A stretch of DNA of 16,583 nucleotides from an uncultured Phascolarctobacterium sp. (GTDB lineage: Bacteria; Bacillota; Negativicutes; Acidaminococcales; Acidaminococcaceae). Positions 8,155 through 14,396 of this stretch are shown here, one piece after another (position 1 is the stretch's first letter; every line of letters begins with the position of its first letter). Where the stretch lies: contig CALCHC010000075.1 of NCBI GenBank assembly GCA_937901335.1, positions 1 to 16,583 on the forward strand. Reading direction: 5' to 3'. The translations under genes were made by a program, and so were the position numbers. The notes under the pieces are model-generated. The model ran no database searches. It had not been told where the DNA came from and saw nothing but the letters and a program-made list of their open reading frames with translations.

Positions 8155-9681
8155 TTGTCTACTCAAGAAAGAATTGAGAAAATGCTCAAAAAAGCCGAAG
8201 TAATCATCGCTGCTGGCGGTGAAAAACGTGTTGCTAAACAACACGCTGACGGCAAAATGACTGCACGTGAAAGAATCGCAGCTCTCCTCGACGAAGGCTC
8301 CTTCGTAGAATTGGACCGTTTCGTTCGTCATCGTTGCACCAACTTCGGTCAAGAAAAGAAAGAACTTCCGGGTGAAGGCGTAACCACCGGTTACGGCACT
8401 GTTGATGGTCGTCTTGTTTATGTATTCGCACAAGACTTCACCGTAGAAGGCGGCTCCCTCGGCGAAATGCACGCAGCTAAAATCGTTAAAGTTCAACGTT
8501 TGGCTATGAAAATGGGTGCTCCGCTCGTAGGTCTGAATGACTCCGGCGGCGCTCGTATTCAAGAAGCTATCGACGCATTGGCTGGCTATGGCAAAATCTT
8601 CTTCGAAAACACCATTGCTTCCGGCGTTGTACCGCAAATCTCCGCTATCATGGGTCCCTCCGCAGGCGGCGCTGTATACAGCCCGGCTCTGACCGACTTC
8701 ATCTACATGGTAAAAAACACTTCCAAAATGTTTATTACCGGCCCTGCAGTAGTTAAATCCGTAACTGGCGAAGACGTTACCCAAGAACAATTGGGCGGCG
8801 CTATGACCCACAACTCCACTTCTGGTGTTGCTCACTTCGCAGCTGAAAACGACGAAGACTGCTTGCAACAAATCCGTTACCTCCTCTCCTTCTTGCCTTC
8901 CAACAACATGGAATGCGCTCCGATCGTAGAAACTGGTGACGACCCGATGCGTATCGACGAAAGCTTGAACACCTTGTTGCCTGACAACTCCAACCAAGCT
9001 TACGATATGTACACCGTAATCAAATCCATCGTTGACAACGGTGAATACTATGAATCCCAAAAATATTGGGCAACCAACATCATCACCTGCTTCGCTCGTA
9101 TGGACGGCAAAACTGTAGGTATCATTGCTAACCAACCGAAAGTTATGGCTGGCTGCTTGGACATCAATGCTTCCGACAAATCTTCCCGTTTCATCCGCTT
9201 CTGCGACGCTTTCAACATTCCTTTGTTGAACCTCGTTGACGTTCCTGGCTTCTTGCCTGGTTGCAACCAAGAATACGGCGGCATCATCCGTCACGGCGCT
9301 AAAATGCTGTACGCTTACTCTGAAGCTACCGTTCCCAAAATCACTTTGGTTACCCGTAAAGCTTACGGCGGTTCCTACTTGGCAATGTGCTCCCAAGACT
9401 TGGGCGCTGACCAAGTAATCGCTTGGCCGACTGCAGAAATCGCAGTTATGGGTCCTGCTGGCGCAGCTAACATCATCTTCAAAAACGATCCTGATGTACA
9501 AGCTAAAACCGCAGAATACATCGACAACTTTGCTACTCCGTATCAAGCAGCTATGCGCGGTATGGTTGACATGGTTATCGAACCGAAAAACTCTCGTCCC
9601 ACCATCATCAACGCTTTGCAAATGCTCGAATCCAAACGCGAAACCCGTCCGGCAAAACGCCACGGCAACATTCCTCTGTAA
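8155..9681 (+). CDS. mmdA: Methylmalonyl-CoA decarboxylase alpha subunit (carboxyltransferase)
   Basis: A 508-residue biotin-dependent carboxyltransferase that moves the carboxyl group of (S)-methylmalonyl-CoA to the biotin of MmdC, leaving propionyl-CoA. Two crotonase-like halves are seen: NDSGGARIQE with GPSAGGAVYSPAL in the first, and DVPGFLPG, AYGGSYLAM and MGPAGAANI in the second. It starts with TTG at 8155. GGAGGTG (8141-8147) lies 7 nt upstream, the protein then begins MSTQERIEKM, and no upstream ATG fits. It resembles propionyl-CoA carboxylase beta, but the neighbouring membrane subunits make it the decarboxylase. The protein is cytoplasmic and attached to the membrane through MmdD. 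Confidence 0.95.
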   Translation: MSTQERIEKMLKKAEVIIAAGGEKRVAKQHADGKMTARERIAALLDEGSFVELDRFVRHRCTNFGQEKKELPGEGVTTGYGTVDGRLVYVFAQDFTVEGGSLGEMHAAKIVKVQRLAMKMGAPLVGLNDSGGARIQEAIDALAGYGKIFFENTIASGVVPQISAIMGPSAGGAVYSPALTDFIYMVKNTSKMFITGPAVVKSVTGEDVTQEQLGGAMTHNSTSGVAHFAAENDEDCLQQIRYLLSFLPSNNMECAPIVETGDDPMRIDESLNTLLPDNSNQAYDMYTVIKSIVDNGEYYESQKYWATNIITCFARMDGKTVGIIANQPKVMAGCLDINASDKSSRFIRFCDAFNIPLLNLVDVPGFLPGCNQEYGGIIRHGAKMLYAYSEATVPKITLVTRKAYGGSYLAMCSQDLGADQVIAWPTAEIAVMGPAGAANIIFKNDPDVQAKTAEYIDNFATPYQAAMRGMVDMVIEPKNSRPTIINALQMLESKRETRPAKRHGNIPL

Positions 9682-9737
9682 TTCGCAGCTTAAAATTGCT
9701 TAGTGCTTAATTCTATAGTAAAGATGAGGTGAAATAA

Positions 9738-10094
9738 ATGGGTCCCGTTACCACTAATCCTTGGTTGATTGCTCTTATCAACATGACCATCGTATTCGGC
9801 GTGTTGATCGCTTTGGGCGCAATGATGAGCGTTCTCCAAATTATCGATCCCACTAAAAAAAAAGCTAATGCTCCCGTAGCAGCAGCTCCGGCTCCGAAAG
9901 CAGCTCCTGCAGCAGCTCCGGCAGCAGCACCCGCAGCTTCCAACAACGATGAAATCATCGCTGTTATCGCTGCAGCAGTAGCAGCTCTTGGTTGCTCTGC
10001 TGAAGATATTGCTTACGTTCGTCGTCTTCCCAACACCGGTTGGACCAACGCTGCACGCGTAGAAGCTAACACCGTTCGTAACCAATGCTTCTAA
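9738..10094 (+). CDS. mmdD: Methylmalonyl-CoA decarboxylase delta subunit (membrane anchor)
   Basis: 118 residues, OadG/MmdD family. It joins the soluble carboxyltransferase to the membrane pump. Residues 1-43 hold one membrane helix (about 9-32) and end in a positively charged PTKKKA. An Ala/Pro linker follows (about 44-67), then a C-terminal domain (68-118) that binds the alpha subunit in relatives. GAGGTG at 9726-9731 is the ribosome site. The first 43 residues are the part repeated in the three mini-delta genes downstream. No separate epsilon gene (MmdE, as described in Veillonella parvula) lies between this gene and mmdC. Confidence 0.93.
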   Translation: MGPVTTNPWLIALINMTIVFGVLIALGAMMSVLQIIDPTKKKANAPVAAAPAPKAAPAAAPAAAPAASNNDEIIAVIAAAVAALGCSAEDIAYVRRLPNTGWTNAARVEANTVRNQCF

Positions 10095-10113
10095 TTTAAG
10101 TTTTTAACTTAAA
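10095..10113 (+). other. Small A/T-rich hairpin between mmdD and mmdC
   Basis: TTTAAGTT (10095-10102) pairs with AACTTAAA (10106-10113) over a 3-nt loop directly after the mmdD stop. It is A/T-rich and without a T tract, so it is probably not a terminator. Confidence 0.3.
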
Positions 10114-10166
10114 AATTTATCTAAATCTATTTATTTAAATACGAGATTTAAGGAGGATTCATTTCC

Positions 10167-10565
10167 ATGAAAAATTACACTATCACCGTTAATGGTACCG
10201 CTTATGAAGTATGTGTAGAAGAAGCTGGCGCAGTTGCTGCTGCTCCGAAAGCTGCTCCGGCTCCGAAAGCTGCTCCGGCTCCGAAAGCTGCTCCGGCTCC
10301 GGCTGCTGCTCCCGCTCCGGCTCCGGCTGCTGCTCCCGCTCCGGTTGCTGCTGGTGCTACCACCGTTTCCGCTCCGATGCCTGGTAAAGTATTGTCCGTA
10401 AACGTTAAAGTTGGCGACGCAGTTAAAGCTGGCGACGTTCTCATGATCCTCGAAGCTATGAAAATGCAAAACGAAATCATGGCTCCGGCTGACGGCACCG
10501 TTGCAGACGTTCGCGTATCTGCTAACCAAACCGTTTCCACCGGCGACGTTATGATCGTTCTCTAA
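10167..10565 (+). CDS. mmdC: Methylmalonyl-CoA decarboxylase gamma subunit (biotin carrier)
   Basis: A 132-residue biotin carrier. A short N-terminal segment (1-22) is followed by an Ala/Pro/Lys linker (about 23-62) and a biotinyl domain (about 66-132) with EAMKM. Lys99 is the expected biotinylation site. The biotin swings between MmdA, where it is carboxylated, and MmdB, where it is decarboxylated with Na+ export. The linker is written in near-perfect tandem DNA repeats. AAGGAGG at 10150-10156 precedes the ATG. Identity is very secure. Confidence 0.97.
   Translation: MKNYTITVNGTAYEVCVEEAGAVAAAPKAAPAPKAAPAPKAAPAPAAAPAPAPAAAPAPVAAGATTVSAPMPGKVLSVNVKVGDAVKAGDVLMILEAMKMQNEIMAPADGTVADVRVSANQTVSTGDVMIVL
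10242..10343 (+). repeat. In-frame tandem repeats in the mmdC linker
   Basis: Three identical 18-nt units (10242-10259, 10260-10277, 10278-10295; encoded APKAAP) are followed by two identical 24-nt units (10296-10319, 10320-10343; encoded APAAAPAP). Synonymous positions are the same in all units, which points to recent slippage. Copy number would change only the linker length, not the frame. Confidence 0.9.
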
Positions 10566-10618
10566 TTCTTAGTTATTAGTTCGCATTTTTAACTAGAATT
10601 ACAATAACTTTGATCTTT

Positions 10619-10646
10619 GGAAGGGCTCCTTCGCAAGAGCCCTTCC
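10619..10646 (+). promoter_or_regulatory. Strong hairpin between mmdC and mmdB
   Basis: A perfect 10-bp stem (GGAAGGGCTC 10619-10628, GAGCCCTTCC 10637-10646) closes an 8-nt loop, without a T tract. It ends 14 nt before the GGGAGG ribosome site. A second small hairpin (CCCAA with TTGGG, about 10645-10662) would partly cover that site. It probably tunes the level of the membrane subunit or stabilises the message. Confidence 0.55.
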
Positions 10647-10674
10647 CAAATTGAAAATTGGGAGGATATATTAA

Positions 10675-11805
10675 ATGGAAGCTTTTCTCGTTGCTTTAGC
10701 ATCTGTTTGGGCTGACTCCGGTTTCTCCGCTTTGACTGGCGGCCATGTTATTATGATTATTGTTGGTCTTGTTCTTCTTTACATGGCTATCGGCAAAGGT
10801 TTCGAACCTCTGCTGCTCTCTCCGATCGCTTTCGGTTGCATTCTCGCAAACATTCCTAAAAACGGTTTCGACGCTCCTGGCGTTATGTCCGTAATTATGT
10901 ATGGTATTCACCACGAAGTATTCCCGCCGTTGATTTTCTTGGGCGTAGGCGCTATGACCGACTTCGGTCCTTTGCTTGCTAACCCGAAAACCTTGTTGCT
11001 CGGCGCTGCTGCTCAAGGTGGCGTATTCGTAGCACTTCTCGGCGCTATGTTGTTGGGCTTCTCCGTACAAGAAGCAGCTGCTATCGGTATCATCGGTGGC
11101 GCTGACGGCCCGACCTCCATCTACTTGGCTGCTAAAATGGCTCCCCAATTGTTGGGCGCTATCGCAGTAGCTGCTTACTCCTACATGTCTTTGGTTCCCT
11201 TGATTCAACCGCCTATCATGATGCTCTGCACCACCGAAGCTGACCGCAAAATTGTTATGAAACAATTGCGCCCGGTATCCCGCTTCGAAAAAATCGCATT
11301 CCCGATCATGTGCACCATCATCATCTCCTTGCTGTTGCCTTCCGTAACCGCATTGATTGGTATGTTGATGCTCGGTAACTTGTTCAAAGAAGCTGGTTGC
11401 TTGGATCGTCTCTCCGACACCGCACAAAACGCTTTGATGAACATCGTAACCATCATGCTCGCTACCGGTACTGGTTGCACCATGTCCGCAGAATCCTTCT
11501 TGAACTATCAAACCATCCTGATCATCGGCTTGGGCTTGGTAGCATTCATCGCTGGTACTGCTATGGGCGCTATGTTCGGTACCCTCATGTGCAAACTCGA
11601 CGGTGGTCAAACCAACCCGTTGATCGGTTCCGCAGGTGTATCTGCAGTTCCGATGGCAGCACGTGTATCCCAAAAAGTTGGTCAACAATGCAACCCTGCA
11701 AACTTCTTGCTCATGCACGCTATGGGCCCCAACGTTGCAGGCGTAATCGGTACTGCAGTAGCTGCAGGTACTATGTTGGCTATGATTGGTCCTGCTGCTA
11801 AATAA
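10675..11805 (+). CDS. mmdB: Methylmalonyl-CoA decarboxylase beta subunit, copy 1 (Na+ pump)
   Basis: 376 residues, OadB/MmdB family: the polytopic membrane subunit that decarboxylates carboxybiotin and exports Na+. All six residues known to matter in Klebsiella OadB are present at a constant offset of 59: Asp144 (D203, in GGADGPT), Tyr170 (Y229), Asn314 (N373), Gly318 (G377), Ser323 (S382) and Arg330 (R389). The last four lie in NPLIGSAGVSAVPMAAR. It is shorter than OadB (about 433) and near MmdB of Veillonella. GGGAGG at 10660-10665 marks the start. It ends the main operon; a terminator follows. It belongs with copy 4 by its N-terminus (MEAF, GFDAPGV). Confidence 0.96.
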   Translation: MEAFLVALASVWADSGFSALTGGHVIMIIVGLVLLYMAIGKGFEPLLLSPIAFGCILANIPKNGFDAPGVMSVIMYGIHHEVFPPLIFLGVGAMTDFGPLLANPKTLLLGAAAQGGVFVALLGAMLLGFSVQEAAAIGIIGGADGPTSIYLAAKMAPQLLGAIAVAAYSYMSLVPLIQPPIMMLCTTEADRKIVMKQLRPVSRFEKIAFPIMCTIIISLLLPSVTALIGMLMLGNLFKEAGCLDRLSDTAQNALMNIVTIMLATGTGCTMSAESFLNYQTILIIGLGLVAFIAGTAMGAMFGTLMCKLDGGQTNPLIGSAGVSAVPMAARVSQKVGQQCNPANFLLMHAMGPNVAGVIGTAVAAGTMLAMIGPAAK

Positions 11806-11850
11806 TAGAAAAATAGACTAGTAAATCTTGATGCATACTCTCCCCGCAAA

Positions 11851-11885
11851 ATACCCTGTTCTAATAATAGAGCAGGGTATTTTTG
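11851..11885 (+). terminator. Intrinsic terminator of the main propionate operon
   Basis: A 12-bp stem with one U-G pair (11851-11862/11869-11880) over an AATAAT loop is followed by TTTT. The 3' arm itself ends in TAT, giving TATTTTT. Confidence 0.9.
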
Positions 11886-12235
11886 CGTTCTTAAACTGTA
11901 TAAATAAATATTAGTTTTATAAGTTATGAACCAAATTTTTTAGAATACTAATAATAAAACAGATAATAAAGATAAAAAAGATAATAAAAAATTACAAAAT
12001 GTAATCAAATTTACAATAAGAGATACTAAATTTAAGAAAGTATATGAAAATTAAAATCACTAAATTAAAAAAGTAGAGTAATAGAACCCGTTAAAAGGAA
12101 TGTGACAGCTACAACAGTTAGCAAAAATAAGTAAATTTATAATCTACTTAAATAAGATTATGTTGATAAATTTATAAAATCAAAATTAATCTTATTTTAT
12201 TATTTCCCGTCTTAAATTAGAAAGAGGTGAGGATG
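11886..12235 (+). other. AT-rich gene-free spacer before cassette 1
   Basis: About 350 nt, very A/T-rich, without a reading frame that has a ribosome site. It must hold the promoter of cassette 1, because a terminator lies just upstream. The best candidate is TATAAT at 12138-12143. Sequence similarity to the equivalent spacers of cassettes 2 and 3 is low apart from that block. Confidence 0.5.
12112..12143 (+). promoter_or_regulatory. Candidate promoter of cassette 1
   Basis: A perfect TATAAT lies at 12138-12143, with CAACAG starting at 12112. The AACA of that box starts exactly 25 nt before the TATAAT. The same spacing recurs before the other two cassettes, which is the main support. No standard -35 is present. 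Confidence 0.4.
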
Positions 12236-12367
12236 ATGGGTCCTGTAACTACTAATCCTTGGTTGATTGCACTGATTAACATGACCATTGTATTCGGTGT
12301 ATTAATCGCTTTAGGTATGATGATGAGCGTACTGCAAATCATTGATCCTACCAAGAAAAAAGCTTAA
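12236..12367 (+). CDS. Mini-delta 1: membrane-anchor-only MmdD paralogue
   Basis: A 43-residue protein matching residues 1-43 of MmdD with two changes at most (GMMM for GAMM). It holds one membrane helix (about 9-32) and ends PTKKKA. The linker and alpha-binding domain of MmdD are absent: the stop falls exactly where the MmdD linker begins. AGAGGTG lies 6 nt upstream of 12236, the same spacing as in the other two copies; an in-frame ATG at 12233 is too close. It is followed by a structured spacer and mmdB copy 2. Inferred role: binding and stabilising the beta subunit without recruiting MmdA. Confidence 0.85.
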   Translation: MGPVTTNPWLIALINMTIVFGVLIALGMMMSVLQIIDPTKKKA

Positions 12368-12593
12368 GGTTTATAAGCAGCTTGCTGCTTTAAGCTACTT
12401 TGTTAAAGCAAAAGAATTGTAAAATAAAAGCTTTGCTTAAAATAGGCAGGGGAGACTATAAAAGGCTAAGCTTTTGTTTAAACAATGATTTTGTAATAAT
12501 GAAGTATATTATTATTTATTGTTGCTAAATGGCAACGCGGTTTTATTATTCATTATTAGATTCCCGCAAGGGAAATAAGGAGGAAATTAAACA
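12368..12593 (+). ncRNA. Candidate structured cis-RNA, copy A (between mini-delta 1 and mmdB2)
   Basis: 226 nt with hairpins that recur in all three cassettes. P1 is AAGCAG-CTTG-CTGCTT (12375-12390). P2 is AAAAGCTT/AAGCTTTT (12426-12433/12468-12475), enclosing P3 GCTT/AGGC (12435-12438/12444-12447) and the invariant AGGGGAGACTA (12448-12458). P4 is GTTGCT-AAAT-GGCAAC (12521-12536), followed by GCGGTTTTATTATT. P5 is TTCCC-GCAA-GGGAA (12561-12574), just before AAGGAGG. Stem sequences change between copies while pairing is kept. No known family is recognised. Confidence 0.65.
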
Positions 12594-13727
12594 ATGTTTG
12601 AGGCTTTTATCGTAGCTTTAGCATCTGTATGGAATGATTCCGGCTTCTCCGCTCTTACTATTGGTCACGTAATCATGATCACTGTAGGTATCATTCTTCT
12701 GTACATGGCAATTGGCAAAGGTTTTGAACCTCTGCTGCTCTCTCCGATCGCATTCGGTTGTATTCTCGCTAACATTCCTAAAAACGGTTTCGAACTCCCT
12801 GGCGTAATGTCCGTAATCATGTACGGTATTCACCACGAAGTATTCCCGCCGTTGATTTTCTTGGGCGTAGGCGCAATGACTGACTTTGGTCCGTTGATTG
12901 CTAACCCCAAAACTTTGCTCCTTGGTGCAGCAGCACAAGCAGGCGTATTCATCTCCTTGCTCGGCGCTATGTTCCTTGGCTTCTCCGTACAAGAAGCTGC
13001 AGCTATCGGTATTATCGGTGGTGCTGACGGCCCGACCGCTATTTACTTGGCAGCTAAAATGGCTCCCCAATTGTTGGGTGCTATCGCAGTAGCAGCTTAC
13101 TCCTACATGTCCTTGGTTCCCTTGATTCAACCGCCTATCATGAAACTGTTCACCACTGAAGCTGAACGTAAAATTGTTATGAAACAATTGCGTCCGGTTT
13201 CCAAATTTGAAAAAGTTGTATTCCCGGTAATGTGCACCATCGTTATTTCCTTGTTGCTCCCGCCGGTAACCGCATTGATTGGTATGTTGATGCTCGGTAA
13301 CTTGTTCAAAGAAGCTGGCTGCTTGGATCGTTTGTCCGACACCGCACAAAACGCTTTGATGAACATCGTAACCATCTTCTTGGCAACTGGTACTGGTTGC
13401 ACCATGTCCGCTGAATCCTTCTTGAACTATCAAACCATTTTGATTATCTGCCTCGGCCTCGTAGCATTCGCTGCTGGTACCTGGGCTGGTATCATCTTCG
13501 GTAAATTGATGTGCAAATTCGACGGTGGCGCTACCAACCCGCTTATCGGTTCCGCAGGCGTATCTGCAGTTCCGATGGCAGCTCGTGTATCCCAAGTTGT
13601 TGGTCAAAAAGCTAACCCCTCCAACTTCTTGCTCATGCATGCTATGGGCCCCAACGTTGCAGGCGTAATCGGTACTGCAGTAGCTGCAGGTACCATGTTG
13701 GCTATGATTGGTCCTGTTGCGAAATAA
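12594..13727 (+). CDS. MmdB paralogue, copy 2 (full-length beta subunit)
   Basis: A 377-residue OadB/MmdB-family membrane protein, highly similar to copy 1 and with one extra N-terminal residue (MFEAF). The catalytic set is intact: Asp145, Tyr171, Asn315, Gly319, Ser324 and Arg331. It is therefore probably a working Na+-coupled carboxybiotin decarboxylase rather than a decayed copy. AAGGAGG at 12577-12583 is the ribosome site, immediately after hairpin P5. It lies in a cassette with mini-delta 1 and its own terminator. From 12694 to 13711 its DNA reads as identical to copy 3. Diagnostic residues against copy 1 are GFELPGV and KLFTTEAE. Confidence 0.94.
   Translation: MFEAFIVALASVWNDSGFSALTIGHVIMITVGIILLYMAIGKGFEPLLLSPIAFGCILANIPKNGFELPGVMSVIMYGIHHEVFPPLIFLGVGAMTDFGPLIANPKTLLLGAAAQAGVFISLLGAMFLGFSVQEAAAIGIIGGADGPTAIYLAAKMAPQLLGAIAVAAYSYMSLVPLIQPPIMKLFTTEAERKIVMKQLRPVSKFEKVVFPVMCTIVISLLLPPVTALIGMLMLGNLFKEAGCLDRLSDTAQNALMNIVTIFLATGTGCTMSAESFLNYQTILIICLGLVAFAAGTWAGIIFGKLMCKFDGGATNPLIGSAGVSAVPMAARVSQVVGQKANPSNFLLMHAMGPNVAGVIGTAVAAGTMLAMIGPVAK
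12694..13711 (+). repeat. Near-perfect 1,018-nt direct repeat, first copy
   Basis: Reading both copies by eye, 12694-13711 and 14497-15514 match without a mismatch (offset 1803). The first 100 nt of the two genes differ at many synonymous sites, and differences resume at 13712/15515 (GGTCCT against GGCCCC). Confidence 0.85.
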
Positions 13728-13737
13728 TTTCGCTTTA

Positions 13738-13772
13738 TAAAAGAACCGACTCTTTGTGTCGGTTCTTTTTTT
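13738..13772 (+). terminator. Intrinsic terminator of cassette 1
   Basis: A 12-bp stem (AAAAGAACCGAC 13739-13750, 3' arm 13758-13769) over the loop TCTTTGT runs into a T7 tract at 13766-13772, just after the mmdB2 stop. Confidence 0.95.
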
Positions 13773-14040
13773 ATGCTCTGAATTTGAATATTGAAAAGAT
13801 ATTAAAAAACATTTAGATAAATAACAAAAGGAGATTTAAAAAAGAAACACAAGAACTAAAATAAGTGACTTAAACAATAAAAAACTTCCTAAACAATAAA
13901 AATATTAAAACTTGATAATGTAATTAGCATAACCAATAGAAACAGTTGTTAAGTAGCAAATGCAACAAATATAGATATTAGCAGTGAATATAATTGATTC
14001 AGTTAGGTTTTGAATATATAAATCAAAAGAGGTGTTAATT
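13773..14040 (+). other. AT-rich gene-free spacer before cassette 2
   Basis: About 270 nt, part of a 313-nt gap between genes and rich in A. GGAGATTT at about 13830 resembles a ribosome site, but no sensible reading frame follows. The only recognisable element is the promoter candidate at 13963-13994. Confidence 0.45.
13963..13994 (+). promoter_or_regulatory. Candidate promoter of cassette 2
   Basis: A perfect TATAAT lies at 13989-13994, with CAACAA starting at 13963 (AACA exactly 25 nt before TATAAT), repeating the spacing seen in cassettes 1 and 3. The mini-delta start lies 52 nt beyond the first T. Confidence 0.4.
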
Positions 14041-14172
14041 ATGGGCGCTGTTACTACTAACCCTTGGCTTATTGCAATAATTAATATGACAATAGTTTTT
14101 GGTGTATTGATAGCATTAGGTGGATTAATGAGTTTGATTCAAGTGGTTGATCCTACTAAGAAAAAATCTTAG
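14041..14172 (+). CDS. Mini-delta 2: diverged membrane-anchor-only MmdD paralogue
   Basis: 43 residues, the most diverged of the three mini-deltas: MGAVTTNPWLIAIINMTIVF at the start, then GGLMSLIQVV and a PTKKKS end. The TTNPWLI entry, the single helix and the charged end are kept. Codon use is more A/T-rich than in the other copies. AGAGGTG is 6 nt upstream. The stop is TAG rather than TAA. Length is identical to the other two copies, so the short form is under constraint. Confidence 0.82.
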   Translation: MGAVTTNPWLIAIINMTIVFGVLIALGGLMSLIQVVDPTKKKS

Positions 14173-14396
14173 GGTTTATGAGCAGCTTGCTGCTTTAAGC
14201 TACTTTACTATTACAATAATATTTTAGTTAAGCCTAGTAGAAAGAATCTAGACAGGGGAGGATAGTAAGTCGTGCAATAGGTTAATTAAAGGTTATGTAA
14301 AAGTAAAGCATTATTTATTATTAGATGTTAAAAGACATCATGGTTTTATTATTTATTATTGTATTCCCTAAAGGGAAATAAGGAGGAAATTAAACA
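14173..14396 (+). ncRNA. Candidate structured cis-RNA, copy B (between mini-delta 2 and mmdB3)
   Basis: 224 nt, the most diverged copy but with the same order of elements. P1 is AGCAG-CTTG-CTGCT (14181-14194). P2 is TTAAgCCTA/TAGGTTAA with one bulge (14228-14236/14278-14285), enclosing ACAGGGGAGGATA (14252-14264). P4 is GATGTT-AAAA-GACATC (14324-14339), in which several pairs differ from copy A yet still pair. ATGGTTTTATTATT follows. P5 is TTCCC-TAAA-GGGAA (14364-14377). P3 is weak here. Confidence 0.6.

Noticed and set aside
2558..9663. Very long antisense open frames, for example 2558-4192, 4468-5883 and 8020-9663 on the minus strand
   Set aside because: They mirror real genes with strong codon bias, lack ribosome sites and encode compositions without recognisable domains.
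12355..12367. dnaX-type -1 frameshift heptamer A AAA AAG at the end of mini-delta
   Set aside because: The zero-frame phase (AAG AAA AAA GCT) is not the canonical one, so I keep it only as a side remark to the ribosome-footprint finding.
12368..12440. +1-frame continuation after mini-delta giving a similar 13-15 residue peptide in the three copies
   Set aside because: The similarity is explained by conserved RNA pairing (P1). The frames end at different places and there is no link to the MmdD C-terminal domain.
12447..12458. Group I intron core, suggested by GGGAGACTA
   Set aside because: The partner sequences of the conserved core are missing and no split gene surrounds it.
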